Shown here: in pieces, positions 10,651 through 22,344 of the stretch
Layout: every line of letters starts with the position of its first letter
Numbering within the stretch: position 1 is the first letter of the stretch
Origin: Triatoma infestans
Taxonomy: Eukaryota > Arthropoda > Insecta > Hemiptera > Reduviidae
Assembly (NCBI GenBank): GCA_011037195.1
Contig: JAAEAF010003119.1
Location: 61,410-125,409, forward strand
Direction of reading: 5' to 3'
Length of the DNA: 64,000 nt
The notes under the pieces: generated by a model
The model's input: only the letters and a program-made list of their open reading frames with translations
Databases searched by the model: none
Told to the model about the DNA's origin: nothing
Program-made: the position numbers and the translations under genes

Positions 10651-10945
10651 ACCCCACTCTCCCCCATAAGTGGCCTTAAATGAATTTTCCCTGAGAAATT
10701 CATTGCCCTCCTCTAAAAGTGCCAATAAATGGATTTTCTTAGAGAAATGTTGTAAATAAAAGATGTAGCTCTTTGTATGAGTAGTTAATATATCAAGTTT
10801 AAAGGAAATCGTAGCAGCCACGTTTGAGAAAATCGCGAAAAAGTGAAAAAATCATTTAGTAAAGTGGTAAAGTAAACGCACTTCCGGTTATCCGATTTTT
10901 ATCAAACTTGGAATTTCAACAACATATTTAATTCTAATTCAGCAT
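10651..10945 (-). repeat. Family A internal fragment
   Basis: Part of the internal unit of family A: gccttaaatgaattttccct, caagtttaaaggaaatcg, gcacttccggttatccg and aatttcaacaacatatttaa. It directly adjoins A4 in the same orientation and ends where the LINE begins. Confidence 0.65.
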
Positions 10946-13113
10946 TCAAGTTTGGGACGAATATTTAGAGAATAGCATGGTTCCAAATGTTAGATGCTAT
11001 TTCTCGGTCTGCGACGTGTTCCACCCCTTTTTAGACCCTCCTTTTAGTGAAAAGGAACTGCTGTCTGCCGTCAATAACCTCAAACCAGGTAAATCCCTAG
11101 GATTTGATGCGATTCCAAATGAATTTCTTAAAAATATACCTAAAATTGGTCTTAACCATTTGTTGAGAACATACAATAAAATCATGGATTCTGATGCGTA
11201 CCTTATTCGTGGGGTAATTCCAAATTGATTTTTTTATACAAAAAAGGGGATCTGCACTTACACGAAAATTATCTCTAGTAAATACGATAGAAAAATTATT
11301 TACTCAACTAATTTACAATAGATTATCCGAGTGGCTTGAGTATGGAAATCCTTTGATAGAAAACCAAAACGGATTTCGTAGAAACAGAAGTTGCATGGTG
11401 GCACACTTACTCTCTCGTCGGTGGTCAATTTACACATTTCCCGGAATAAAGGCAAACTATATGCAGCATTTGTAGACTTGAAGAAAGCTTTTGACAGCAT
11501 CAACCACAACTTGTTATGGTATAAACTTTTCAATTTCGGAATAAGTCGAAAAATTATAAAAATTATTGATGATTTATATAGCCATGCAACTAGCACCGCG
11601 ATAGTTAACGGTCAGTCTAAAAATACGTACCGTATTACACAGGGAATATTGCAAGGGGACAGTTTATCGCCACTACTTTTCGCAATATTTATTGATAATA
11701 TAAAAGAATTTCTGGTACAAAAAGGGTGTCAGGAGGTAGCCATCACTCACGAAAATGGGGTCTCTGTATTATTATTTGCCGATGATATGGTCTTGTTGGC
11801 CGATACACCAGTCGAGCTCCAAAGGAAACTCTTAGCATTGGAGGAATATTGCAGGGACAACTTCCTGGAAATCAATATCGAAAAAACCAAAGTTCTAAAT
11901 TTTCGGAAAAGTGGTAATATAAAAAAAAGTTTAAAGTTTCTTTACAAACAAGAGCAGGTGTCTATTTCCAAATCTTACACCTACTTGGGCGTACCCTTTT
12001 CTAGTTCAGGGCTGTTTTACAACTGTAACAAATCAATAATTAATAAAGGCAAGTAGCAGCAAACGCAGTGAATCAAATTTTATATAAAACAAAGTGCAAT
12101 GCTTTAAGTCGGTGTTCCACTGGCCAAGATGTACGCCCAACTATATAGTCAGACGAGAACTAGGGCTCAATAAATTCAAATTAAAAGTAATTAAAAGAAT
12201 TATAAATTGGTGGTTCAAACTATTGTGTATGCCTAACAATAGGCTACCTAAAATCTGCTACAATAAGTAGGTGCTTAACTGTGAGCGAATAAATAAATTC
12301 AATTGGTGTTCTCAAGTAAGAAATCTTTTAGTTGAAATAGATTGTGAATGGCTGTGGTTGGAGCAAGATGCTGCTAAGTTAAAGGAATTTAAAGCACAAA
12401 TTTTAAAATCATGAGAAGTAAAATTATTGGCAGAAGATACTGAGCGGATTCTCTGCTCCAGTTACAGCCCAATTTACTAGTATATTAAAAATAATGTTGA
12501 TGTGGAAGATTATATTTAATAAAAGACATCAGTTTAAATAAAAAAAGAATTATTGGCCAATTGAGGGTTAATAATCCACAGTCAGTGATTTTGTATTGTA
12601 ATGGAACTAAGCATAAGTGGAATAGTAACACAATTTGTTTGTTTTGTAGCGACGAACAGAACGACCTCAGTCATTTTCTGATAAATTGTCCTATTTACAA
12701 AGAGTTAAGGGAGAAGCATCTTAACAGCTCTGAATTCCATAACATAGCAGATTTTTTTAACAATAAATTCCACTGAAAAAAATCAATAAAATAATAAAAT
12801 TTATGGTGACTGCACTTAGGTGGAGATCTCTTTTATATCAGTAATCATTATTTACTTAAATGCAGTACAATGGATCAAGTCTAAAACTAGGCACAATGTT
12901 ATTAACCAGGTTTCATAATCATAATCTATTATCATAACTTTTCATTTTATACTTTCTTTTAAGTGATTAAGTGGTGCTAGGTGTTCTATCTAGAATTTTT
13001 TCAACTTTTGTTTGTTTCTGTATTTCTATATTTGGTTTGCCACCAATCTTTACTGTAATGAGTTTTATACTTATAAACAGTTTATAAATAAATAAAAATG
13101 AAATAAATAGTCA
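10946..13113 (+). pseudogene. 5'-truncated LINE with reverse transcriptase, decayed
   Basis: Non-LTR retrotransposon remnant. RT begins with FSEKELLSAVNNLKPGKSLG (11040-11099) and continues through ENQNGFRRNRSC (about 11360-11396), KGKLYAAFVDLKKAFDSINH (first catalytic Asp, from 11450), a TQGILQGDSLSPLLFAIFID block and the catalytic FADDMVLL (about 11776-11799), followed by the thumb region to about 12050. After many stops, a C-terminal Cys/His motif (CLFCSDEQNDLSHFLINC) appears at 12638-12690. There are frameshifts near 11230, 11270 and 11400. The 5' end, with the endonuclease, is missing. The 3' end is placed near the ataaataaataaaaatg tail. The clade is uncertain (jockey/CR1/Proto2-like). 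Confidence 0.8.
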
Positions 13114-13530
13114 GTTTGGGCCTGTGTAACTGTGTATGGGTTGTTCTGCACTGTTAGAAGTAACTGTGCCAATGCTTGTGATTGTACATTCAAGGCATTC
13201 AGTATCTGTTGATTTTGTGCTTGTACTGCTTGATTGTCAATTTCTGGATTATCGTTTGACATTCTGAACCAAATAATTGAAAATTTACTTACAGTTGAGC
13301 GTATATATTTTTTTTCTTTCTTTACAGTGTTTGATATAGGTTAGAAGGTCAGGTTCACTTATTCCTGGTGTCTTCCCGAGTTGTTTAGTGTTCAATTTCA
13401 CCTCGTCGCCTATATTTGTTGTGTATTTATTGAATGAATGATTCACACGTTTGATTTTAAGATAATTTTTTATAGATATTAGTATGACATTAATATTGAA
13501 CCAGTAGCGGGCAGAGAACATCACATATCA
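13114..13530 (-). pseudogene. Possible LTR-retrotransposon leader and gag start
   Basis: Minus strand: an ATG at 13262 opens MSNDNPEIDNQAVQAQNQQI, a Gln/Asn-rich start like some insect gag proteins, running only ~43 codons before the LINE 3' end cuts it. About 130 bp upstream, at the position expected for a leader, lies ggcgacgaggtgaaattg, which resembles LTR-element primer-binding regions. No LTR was identified. Confidence 0.3.
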
Positions 13531-14108
13531 TATACTACTGAAACAGTGTTGCCATCCATCTTCATAATCTAAGAACATAAGTAATTAGAAGGCATTTAAT
13601 TTTAGTATTTTGAAAATATAAAATATATTACACAAACCGTTTCTGCTACAGATTTGTCTCGTTACTTCCTCGTATATTGTTCTTCTACCGACTTGCTACT
13701 ATTGGAAAAAATAGACCATTCGTTCTTGTATTCCACATGTTCTAACGCCGTATCACGTGTTTTAACTTTACATAATGGTTTTCTGTCGTAAGATATATGT
13801 AAGCTAGATCCTTAAACTTGCTGAAAATGTATTTTTTAGTCTCATCAATTATTTATCAAGTGTAACAAAATATCACATATTCAACAATGTATCAGAATAG
13901 TTCGATATGTTCAATGATTGATAATGGCAGATTCTATTGTAATCCTACTGTCTGTTTTCATGCAAATGGTCCTGTTGTCGCTCAATAGTTTGTATTGTGA
14001 TGAGTGTCGAAAGCATATAAGACGGTGCTTCGGTTTGGGTGTCTGAATAGTAAAGATGATAATTACAGCTTAGCAGATCACATCAACCGTCCTAGTGCAG
14101 ACGCTACT
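13531..14108. other. Spacer
   Basis: No gene recognised; non-repetitive-looking AT-rich sequence. Confidence 0.4.
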
Positions 14109-14314
14109 CACGCACATTCTACTGAATCTTCTCCTAGCACAATATGTTTCCTAACACAATAAGCCTGTGCGTTTGTATTAGTTTTATCTTGTTGTTCCAA
14201 GCATTCTTCGGCAACTATATGTAGCATCCAGGTGCAAAAGAACTCCACTCGTTGGCCATAATCTTCTGGTTGTAAAGCCTGAACCCGATAGACATGAAAA
14301 GGATGCAGTTGTAC
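14109..14314 (-). pseudogene. Insect transposase-like fragment
   Basis: Minus strand reads LHPFHVYRVQALQPEDYGQR then VEF, a one-residue slip, CTWMLHIVAEECLEQQD and on to a stop. This resembles the linker found between the HTH and DDE regions of many insect IS630-type transposase-like proteins (PEDY.RRV.FC.W). No DDE part is visible, and only ~70 codons remain. Confidence 0.4.
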
Positions 14315-14580
14315 TCGGTGTTATGTCCGCATTGATTATATTTTCTTCATTGCGAAATTACCTTCCCGTTGATTGCCACCATTATTATGTACAGCAGTTG
14401 TTCCTGTCTCTTGAAGCCTTTTGGAATATAAGGTCGAATCCGCTACAGGAAGGTTGACGTCTATTTGGAAATTTCCGTAGGTATTCTCTTTATGTATGAA
14501 GAGCATTACTATTGCAGAAACCATAAATAATCACAATAGCAGTATGTTCAGCTGCCTTGAAGGAACTCTATTTTCCTCTA

Positions 14581-15330
14581 TGGCGGGCGCGCACTGGCGA
14601 CTTTTTGTTGCACAACTATTTTGTCTATCCTATGAAATCTTTACAATCATATGAGAGTGCGCACACATAGCGACGCGACAGCAAAGGGACCTTTTAGTTT
14701 CTTCGGGCGGCGACAGCAGGGCAACGAAACTGTCTCCACAGCTATTGTTTTACTAGTGCATGCGCAGACGGGCGGCAATTTAGTTGCCGTCCAGATCATC
14801 CGTCTCACTTGTCTATCTGCACTCGCCATTTATATATAGGTTAAAATATCTTTATCTGTAATTATTATCTGTTAAGAATGGCTGTAGCAAGGGATGAAGA
14901 CATTGATAATGGGTTATTGATACATGACTGTGTGTAATGACAGGACTCAGTCCTCACCAAGTAGCTCATCAAACAATGTAGTGCTCACGCGAAAATAACC
15001 AAAGAATTTCTCAGGATAACATCGTAGATCTTCAAACATCAGAGCAAATTTTCCTTTAATTAGTCTTACAGAGTTTAGAGGGTGAACCCAATACTTTTTT
15101 TTCCGTAGATTTTTTCTGCATCGAATCTAGAGAGAACTTAGCACAGTTGTCTCCATTAAATCCATTTTTAACAAAGTGATTTTGATTCGATTGCACGAAA
15201 ATGAAAACTGCAAAAAAAACAAAACAGGAAACAGTTGCTTATCGTGTGCGCACTCAAACAAACCGAGGCAACAGAAAAGCGATAGAGACAAAATAGTTGC
15301 GCAACAAAAAGTTGCCAGTGCGCGCCCGCT
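14581..15330 (-). mobile_element. Harbinger-like DNA transposon remnant with TIRs
   Basis: A 750-bp element with ~45-bp TIRs: left GGCGGGCGCGCACTGGCGAC then TTTTTGTTGC, and the right end is its complement with a few changes. CTA occurs at both flanks (14578-14580, 15331-15333), a plausible 3-bp duplication as used by PIF/Harbinger. It contains an N-terminal nuclease fragment on the minus strand (next entry), so it derives from an autonomous element by internal deletion. Confidence 0.65.
14949..15126 (-). pseudogene. Harbinger nuclease N-terminal fragment
   Basis: Minus strand: KKKYWVHPLNSVRLIKGKFA then LMFEDLRCYPEKFFGYFRVS followed by TTLFDELL. This layout (basic start, WVHP, then F..FFRMS...FDELL) is typical of the region ahead of the DDE nuclease in insect HARBI1-like proteins. 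It stops at a TGA at 14949, and the catalytic DDE part is deleted. It would have acted with a Myb-like partner. Confidence 0.6.
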
Positions 15331-15333
15331 CTA

Positions 15334-16772
15334 AATTCTCCATCAATTACTACATTATTGTTTACAGATAACTGTATGTGATTTTGTTTTTAAATAACAA
15401 TTGCTGACGATTTTTGTTGTGCATTTTTCATTGTTTCATAGAAATAAATGCTAAAAACAAGGATTTTGACACAAACTTCGGTCTTCGGGTCGAAACAAAA
15501 CGTTAAGACTATTTAATTCCAAAATTTTTTAGCCCCAAAATCCCGGGGGAGTTACCTGTGTTTTTGAAGTGCCTAATGAAATTTAACTGGTAGCCTAACT
15601 TTAAATAATTAGAATCGGCAAGGTTTACAAAATTGAATGTTCAATGGCGACAGATTTTGCAATTTTGTTTCTTTATTTAATTAACAACGATATCGAACGA
15701 CGAGAGAACTCACGAGAATTAAATTAAACAAAACAACAAAACGAAAAATCTACAAATTGTTTGCCATTTGTTATTTATCATAATATCAAAAAGAACTTTG
15801 AAATCTTCTTTTGTATTATAATACTATAAAGCAATCTATATTACAATATGGACCATCTCTATTCTAATAATAGACAAACGTACATTGATATATTTGAAAT
15901 GAGATGTGCAATGGTGCACACTATGCTGAATGCATAATATATGTGCTAACTTTACCACTATATCTTCTGTTCTTTTATATACCTGTACGTACATAATATA
16001 TATAACTATATATGTATGATTTATTTATTAGGGGATATTTTATTTATTTATTTATTTATTTTTTTTTTTAATTCGAAGTTATTTTTAAAAAAATTGGTTA
16101 TTTAGAGTTTTTGTTACATAGATTGATCGTACTTTTGTTTGTTTGTAGTAGGAAATATTTTTATTTTCGTTGTAACATTGCAAATTTCTTGATTAAATTG
16201 TTTTTTAATTAGTGTAAGAGAAAGTCGTGTGAGTGTTTCACATCAGATATTTTTTTACCGTAACAATACTTGAGTCCAAAAATTGTTACTCTGTGACATT
16301 TCCTTTGATAGGATAAAGCTAGGAGAGATGACAGGGGTAGGAGAGAAGACGCAGGCTTTACTTCTCTTGTTTGGCATCACTTGGAGTTATGGAAATTAGT
16401 GGAGGAGTAGAGAGATCAGAAGCGAATTTATTGCAAAATTTTTCGGTTATTTTGTGTTTTCTTCTGTGTTCTTCGAACATTTATCTTGAATAACTGAATT
16501 TTCACGCTTGTAAATTTTTATATACTATATTAATTGCAATTAAATGAATGATTTCCACGCTATCGTTAAAGTTGGACTCGTAGACATAGTGTTTACCAAA
16601 TTTCATGTCGAACAACCATGTTTCCTTCACAGAGGAGAGGTCTCCTACCAATGGTGCGTCATCTATCCTACCATAGTAGGAGAGACGGCTAAATGTAGTG
16701 TATTTGTATTTTGATTCTAGTATATATTAGAATGTCTTTATTTTGAAAAATGACATTTTTTTTTTTTGTAGA
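15334..16772. other. AT-rich spacer upstream of copia
   Basis: No genes seen. A terminal family A fragment is at 16213-16252 (agagaaagtcgtgtgagtgt). A purine-rich block near 16310-16420 (taggagagatgacaggggta) and a ctatcctaccatagtaggag partial palindrome near 16665 are unexplained. Confidence 0.4.
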
Positions 16773-16972
16773 TATGAAGAGAAGTAATTTTACTTCTGAA
16801 TTATTTCAAATGAGTGCGCTGTGATGCATTTCTGTAATACTTGTTTTTTCTTACGCCATTATGATTTCTATTCTAAGTGTGAGTGCATCGTTCAGTGTTA
16901 AAATAAAAACGATTAAAACTTACTAGGGCTCCTTTTATTAAAATAAAAACCATTAAAGACTTCCAACCAACA
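16773..16972 (+). repeat. Copia 5' LTR
   Basis: A 200-bp LTR matching 20881-21075. It shares GAAGTAATTTTACTTCTGAA, GTAATACTTGTTTTTTCTTA, TTACGCCATTATGATTTCT and the AACCAACA end. The 5' TG has mutated to TA, while the 3' copy keeps TGTTG. Confidence 0.9.
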
Positions 16973-16990
16973 GGTTATGGCCCCAGAGTC
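16973..16990 (+). promoter_or_regulatory. Copia primer-binding site (half-tRNA type)
   Basis: GGTTATGGCCCCAGAGTC directly follows the 5' LTR. It is nearly complementary to the anticodon arm of initiator tRNA-Met, whose complement reads GGGTTATGGGCCCAG. Drosophila copia likewise primes from an internal tRNAi-Met fragment, so the same priming is inferred here. Confidence 0.8.
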
Positions 16991-16995
16991 CAAGT

Positions 16996-19900
16996 ATGGT
17001 TTGTGAGTTGTGGTTAAAAAACATTAAAAATACCAAAACTGCTTGTTGTTGTGCAATCAAGAAAGAAACGACTGTTAAGCTGGTAATCATTATAGAAGTT
17101 GCAACAGAATTAGGTGAGCTATCCATGCTTGATAAACTTATTAAAAACGAAGATTTTCAAATGTGGAAATTTAAAACAACAATACTTTTCAAAGCATATG
17201 ATTTATACCAAATCGTTACACGTTAAATAGTTGCTCCAGATATTTTTAAAATTAATAAAAAAAAAAAAATGTTCGCTGTAAATGATGCCAAAGCTCAGAA
17301 TATAATGGATCTCCACAATAGATAAAAAACATATAATTCACATAATTAACTGTAAAACATCTCATGAAATGTACACAAAGCTGAATGAGTTTTTTGAAAG
17401 AGACAATCAACAACAAAAATTCACATTGTTACAAGAATTCATTGAATTAAAATACGAACACGGCACAGATGTAACTTACTCACGTATGTAAGCAAAATTG
17501 AAGATTTAGCTTTCAGATTAAAATCACTTGATCATGATGTTGATAGCCTAACAATTATGTCAAAAATACTTGTAACACTACCAGAAAAATTTAAATATTT
17601 TACTAGTGCATAGGAGTCTACTCCAAAATCGGAAAAAACATTCACTATTTAATATTACGTTTGCTTTCAGAAGAAAATCGCCTAACAACAAAAGAAGATG
17701 TGGAAGATATAAGTGTGGAACAGGTTGCATTTAAGACAGAATATAAATATAAAAAAAAATAATTTTAATTACAGGAAAATCCTCAGAGGGTGCCAACAAC
17801 CAGGTCATTTTGTCAGAAATTGTGCTAAAGGTGACATTTGTAAAAAGACAAACCATGAAAGCAAGAATTGTTTCTTTAGGAAATAGAAAAGAAGCAAAAA
17901 AAAGAAAACTATAACCAAGACGTATTCTTTCTAACAAATTTTAGTAGCGATGCAGACAAATCTGAGTGGATCGTAGATTATGGTGCTACAAAACATCTAA
18001 CTAACAATGAAAAGGATTTAATAAATGCTAAAGTATCTACAGCCGAAATAACAGCAGCAAAAAGGTCTTGTGCTATGAAATCTGTCTCCTGTGGCAAAAT
18101 TGAAGCAAAAGAATGTGATCTAAACAATGTTCTGTATGTCCCTGAGCTTACTAAAAAGTTGATGTCTGTAGATGCAATTGCACAATTGATGGAATAGTAA
18201 CATTTACAAAAAATGAAGTAATCATTAGCAAAAATGACGCTGTGGTAAAAGGAGAAAGAAAAAAAAGTTTGTTTACAGTTAACTTAGAAAAACCCATGAG
18301 TACAGAAAAGGCCTTAACAACAGAGGAAAATCAAGACGTTTTAAATTGGCACCGCAGGCTAGACCATATAGGAAACACCGGTCTTCAAGAACTTTCAGAA
18401 ATTACCGATGGTTTAAATTAAATACAGAAGGAAATTAATACACTTCAAGATTGTGATATTTGTATCCGAGCGAAACAAACAAGACAGCCATTTAAAAGGA
18501 AGCGAACAAGACCTACTCGACCTCTTCAACTGATGCATACTGATTTGTGTGGCCTAATAATTCCACTAACATGGGATGGAAAAAAGTACGTACTTACCTT
18601 CCTAGATGATTTAACTCATTTTGCAAATGATACAGCTTTTAGAATTCAAACATGAAGTCAGCGAAGCAATTAAAACCTTAATCAATTAGATAGAAAGAAA
18701 ATGGTCTCTTAAAGTATACAAAATCAGATCTGACAATGTTAAAGAATACGTCAATAATCACTTACAAAATTGGTGCAAAGAGAGAGGAATTGTCTTTGAC
18801 ATTTCTGCTCCCTTTCGTCCCCAACACAATGGCAAAGCGAAACGGCTAAATCGTACATTAATGGACAAGACCAGAGCTCTTCTATTCGATACAGCAGCAG
18901 ACGTGAAGCTATGGGGTGAAGCATCTGTACAGCTACATACATTATTAATAGAAGTCCAACTTGTGGCAGTAAAAAAACACCGGCTGAAATGTGGTTCAAT
19001 CAAAAGCCAGATTTTAGTCACCTGAAATATTTGGGTGCGAAGCCTACAGAAAGATGAACAGTGCACATAAAATACTTGAAGAAAGAAGTGAAAAACTAGT
19101 AATGGTTGGATACTCTAACACATCGTATAGACTATGGGGTCCAAATAAAAGAAGAATAGTACTCTCCAGAGACGTAAGAAATATAATAAGAAATATAAGA
19201 ATGAAAGAAACATAAAAAATAAGAAAAGCTTAGAAAAGTCCAAAATTATTATAACATTACCTCTCAATGATATTAAAGAAATTAACAAAATAAATGACTA
19301 CAATCATAGTGAAGAGAACGACCAAGAACAAAGGGAGAACAGTGAAGATAAAAATCAAGATGAAGTGGAAGAATTTGATAAAGAACAAGAAATTAACGTG
19401 CAGAAACCAAAAAGAACTATTAAAATACCCTCAAAATTAGAAGATTATGTTCTATTGACAAGCAATGAATGGACAATAAAAGGAAAAATGGAAATCCGCT
19501 ATACATGAAGAAAAAGAAGCTCATGAAATAAATAAAACAGGACCTATGTCGATGAAAATGAAGCTGAATAAAGAAAATAATGACCTCAACATGGGTTTTC
19601 AGAAAAAAGAAGATGGTAGATATAAAGCCACCAGATTGCTAGTCAAAGGATATCATCAAAAATTCGGAATTGATTATACTGAAACAATCAGTCCTGTGGT
19701 CAATATTAGTTCATTTAGAGTCATTTTAGCTCTAGCAACAATGAAAAACTACATCGTTAAGAAATTTGTCATTAAAACAGCCTTGCTGTACGGAACTATA
19801 GATGAAACACTTTATATGAAACTTCCTGAGGGTTATGAAGAATACAAAAAAAATCTGTCGCCTACAGCAAGCATTATACGGCTCAAAACAAGCTTCTTTG

Positions 19901-20560
19901 AGATGGAACAAACACTTCACCGAAGTATTATCTACAAAAGATTTATACCTAACAGATTGTGAAAGGTGTGTATTCAAAAACAAAGAGGGTAACAGCAAAC
20001 TAGTTGCTACGCCAATTATGAAAGAACAACCGAGTCGCAATGTCAACTCCAAAGCGACAAAATACCCTTACAAAGAAGCATTAGGAAGCTTGTTATATGT
20101 ATCAAGTAGAACAAGACACGATATATGTTTTGCAGCAAACTTCGCTAGTCGATTTATGCAAGAACCAACAGAAGAAGATGCAAACATTATGAAAAGGTAG
20201 GAATAAGGTACAAAACAGATGCAGATTATTTGCAGCTTATTCAGATGCAGATTTTGCAGGAGATATCCAAACGAGGAAAAGCACTTCAGGGTATATAATA
20301 TTCTACGGTGGAGCTCCAGTCCACTGGTGTGCACGCAAACAACAGTTAGTTTCCCTTTCAACAGCAGAATCGGAGCTGATTGCTGCTCCAGAATGCTGTA
20401 AAGAATTACTCTACTTCAGAACTTTAATAGAACAGTTTACAGGAGAAAAGGTAAAAACATCTTTATTTGTTGATAATCAGAGCTCAATAAAATTAATGAA
20501 GAATGGACAATTTAATAGAAGAACTTAAATGACATCTCAGAAACTATAATGATCTACTAT
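16996..20560 (+). pseudogene. Copia gag-pol pseudogene
   Basis: Gag starts near 16996 (LIKNEDFQMWKFKTTILFKA). A CCHC knuckle (CQQPGHFVRNC) lies near 17788, and a protease region near 17970 reads WIVDYGATKHL, where Asp-Ser-Gly is degraded to DYG. Integrase shows LNWHRRLDHIG, CDICIRAKQTRQPFKRK and PFRPQHNGKAKRLNRTL (18340-18930). RT shows LLVKGYHQKFGIDYTETISP, VVNISSFRVILA and GSKQAS (19630-19900). RNase H shows GSLLYVSSRTRHDICFAANF, SDADFAGD and STAESELIA (20080-20400). Many stops and frameshifts occur (for example near 17226, 17880, 18190, 18420, 19960), so it encodes no working protein. The order is diagnostic of Pseudoviridae-type elements. Confidence 0.92.
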
Positions 20561-20869
20561 TTTCCTTCAGAAAAGCAAAAAGCTGACTTATTGACGAAAC
20601 CGTTAACAAAAGAAAAATTCATAATGAACAGAAATGTGATAATTTTTTTTCAAGACTACTGAATTGGTGGATTGTCAGCACAGTGTTTATAAAATTCATA
20701 AATGTAAAATAAAGCTTAAAATTGTTGCGTAGCAATTTTGCAAGTTAATTATTTTGATTGGTTTTTTTTTTGTTTCTTGTAAGGTATTCCTTATTTAAAA
20801 CTTAAAAATATTGTTTAATAAATAAAAACTTAAAAAATTAATTAAAGAAAAATTTCAAGTTTAGTAAAA

Positions 20870-20880
20870 TTAAGAGGTAG
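20870..20880 (+). promoter_or_regulatory. Copia polypurine tract
   Basis: A purine-rich TTAAGAGGTAG immediately precedes the 3' LTR, at the expected site of plus-strand priming. Confidence 0.65.
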
Positions 20881-21075
20881 TGTTGAGAGAAGTAATTTTA
20901 CTTCTGAATTTTTTCAAATGAGTGCGCTGTGTTAGACCTCTGTAATACTTGTTTTTTCTTACGCCATTATGATTTCTGTTCTAAGTGTGAGAGCGTCGTT
21001 CAGTGTTAAAAGCTATTAAAACTTTCTTTGGCTCTTTTTATTAAAATAAAAACCATTGAAGATCACCAACCAACA
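20881..21075 (+). repeat. Copia 3' LTR
   Basis: A 195-bp LTR beginning TGTTGAGAGAAGT and ending CCAACCAACA, followed by the GTAGA duplication. Relative to the 5' LTR it has a short deletion near 21008. Confidence 0.92.
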
Positions 21076-21240
21076 GTAGATAATAGTAGTTGACATATGT
21101 TTTATAAGAATTAACTCTTTAGTATATCTCCTATATTTTAATACAGAACATAACATTGTAGGTGGGTCATCTATCCTAGCTTTACCCTATATTGAGATTC
21201 AGACAGATTAATTAACATAAACATCTTTTATTTGTTTCAG

Positions 21241-21719
21241 GTAGTATGCAGGGGGACGCTTTAACTTGATTGGTGAAGCCGGGAATGACATCACCAGTTA
21301 GACATCACCAAACACCTGTTCTTCTTTTCCTATTAACTCTTATTATCCTTCCCTTTCCATCTTATACCCGTAAAATCCCTATTTGCCCTGATCATGATCA
21401 TATTAATTATATATCCTGCCTTTATTCAAAATCATATTTAAGTGATACAGAATTGAATAGAACGATTAGAGGAGCACCGGGACATCCGAAAAGAGAAGGA
21501 AGGACTGGAACCGCTGTAGCTAATCAATCTTCACGTGATTGTTGTAACGGAAGTAATAGTGTAATATCTGTACTCGGCCTATTTGAACGTACAGTAAATG
21601 GGCAACAACGTATTGAAGGTGATTGGGAACTTGATGCAGCTAAACTTGCTGTACGGCATGTCAATGAAAACAAACTGTTGGGACCTTTGAAATTGAAACT
21701 CGTCGTTAATGATACAAAG
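21241..21719 (+). CDS. GABA-B receptor-like class C GPCR, first coding exon
   Basis: The only host coding exon recognised. A polypyrimidine-AG acceptor (tttatttgtttcag) ends at 21240. A TGA at 21267 is in frame, and the first ATG after it is 21285, so 21241-21284 is 5' UTR. The exon ends at 21719 (AAG|gtaagc), giving 145 codons and a phase-0 donor. Residues 1-30 form a signal peptide with the hydrophobic core TPVLLFLLTLIILPF. After a Ser/Asn-rich linker with N-glycosylation motifs, residues ~92-145 begin a periplasmic-binding-like ligand domain (VISVLGLFE, then GDWELDAAKLAVRHVNENKL, then VVNDTK). The ELDAA.LAVRHVN.N pattern is that of insect metabotropic GABA-B receptors, most like R3. The remaining ligand domain and 7TM region are not in the window. 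The subtype is uncertain. Confidence 0.72.
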
Positions 21720-22008
21720 GTAAGCAATTATAATATTTTATTTCTTTTTTTTTTGAAAATTTGTAACAATTTCTCACTTAGCTATATTAGGGTCAGACTA
21801 ACAATATAGTATAAACACTGGGAAACAAAACATCAACACAGCCAAGACTCAAAGACACATAAATAAATAAAATTTATATACTGCATCATTTATATCATAA
21901 TATAAAACAATTACTGTGGCTCACAGTTATCTGGCGATCAGGAAAAAAAAAATTAAAAGCTTTTATGTTGTTTTTTTTTAATTAATGTTCAAAATAATAA
22001 GTTAAATA
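21720..22008 (+). other. Start of downstream intron
   Basis: Begins with the GT donor (gtaagcaat). It is AT-rich with no further exon; a hAT element begins 297 bp into the intron. Confidence 0.7.
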
Positions 22009-22344
22009 CTAGCAACTAGGGTTTGTACCAAAACCGACTTTTTAGAAAACCGGTTTTCGAATTTTAACTTTTCCATAAAAACCGGTTTCGAATTTTTCCG
22101 AATAAAAAGAAGAAATACTTACAACTTAAGATAGATATTAAAATTTTGTTTATTATAATTCAGAAATAACAAAAAAGAATAGAAATTATTACATGCATAA
22201 AATTATTAAAATAAAACATTAACACATTTAAGTAGATTATACATTAATACTCTTAAAAATTACAGAAGTAAAATAATGTTTAACATTTAACTTTTTTTTT
22301 ATTCTGTTTAATAAAATATGACTTCAAAAAGCAAAGAACGTCAA

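Larger units (their letters stand above)
16773..21075 (+). mobile_element. Ty1/copia LTR retrotransposon, complete but decayed
   Basis: A 4303-bp element with LTRs at 16773-16972 and 20881-21075 and the 5-bp target duplication GTAGA at 16768-16772 and 21076-21080. It has a half-tRNA primer site, a purine tract and gag-PR-INT-RT-RNaseH remnants in copia order (integrase before RT). LTRs differ at roughly one position in ten by eye, so the insertion is old. It ends ~165 bp before the splice acceptor of the host receptor exon, in the same orientation. Confidence 0.93.

Noticed and set aside
18751..19066. Minus-strand frames of 80-100 codons
   Set aside because: Antisense to copia integrase sequence; shadows of the real coding strand.
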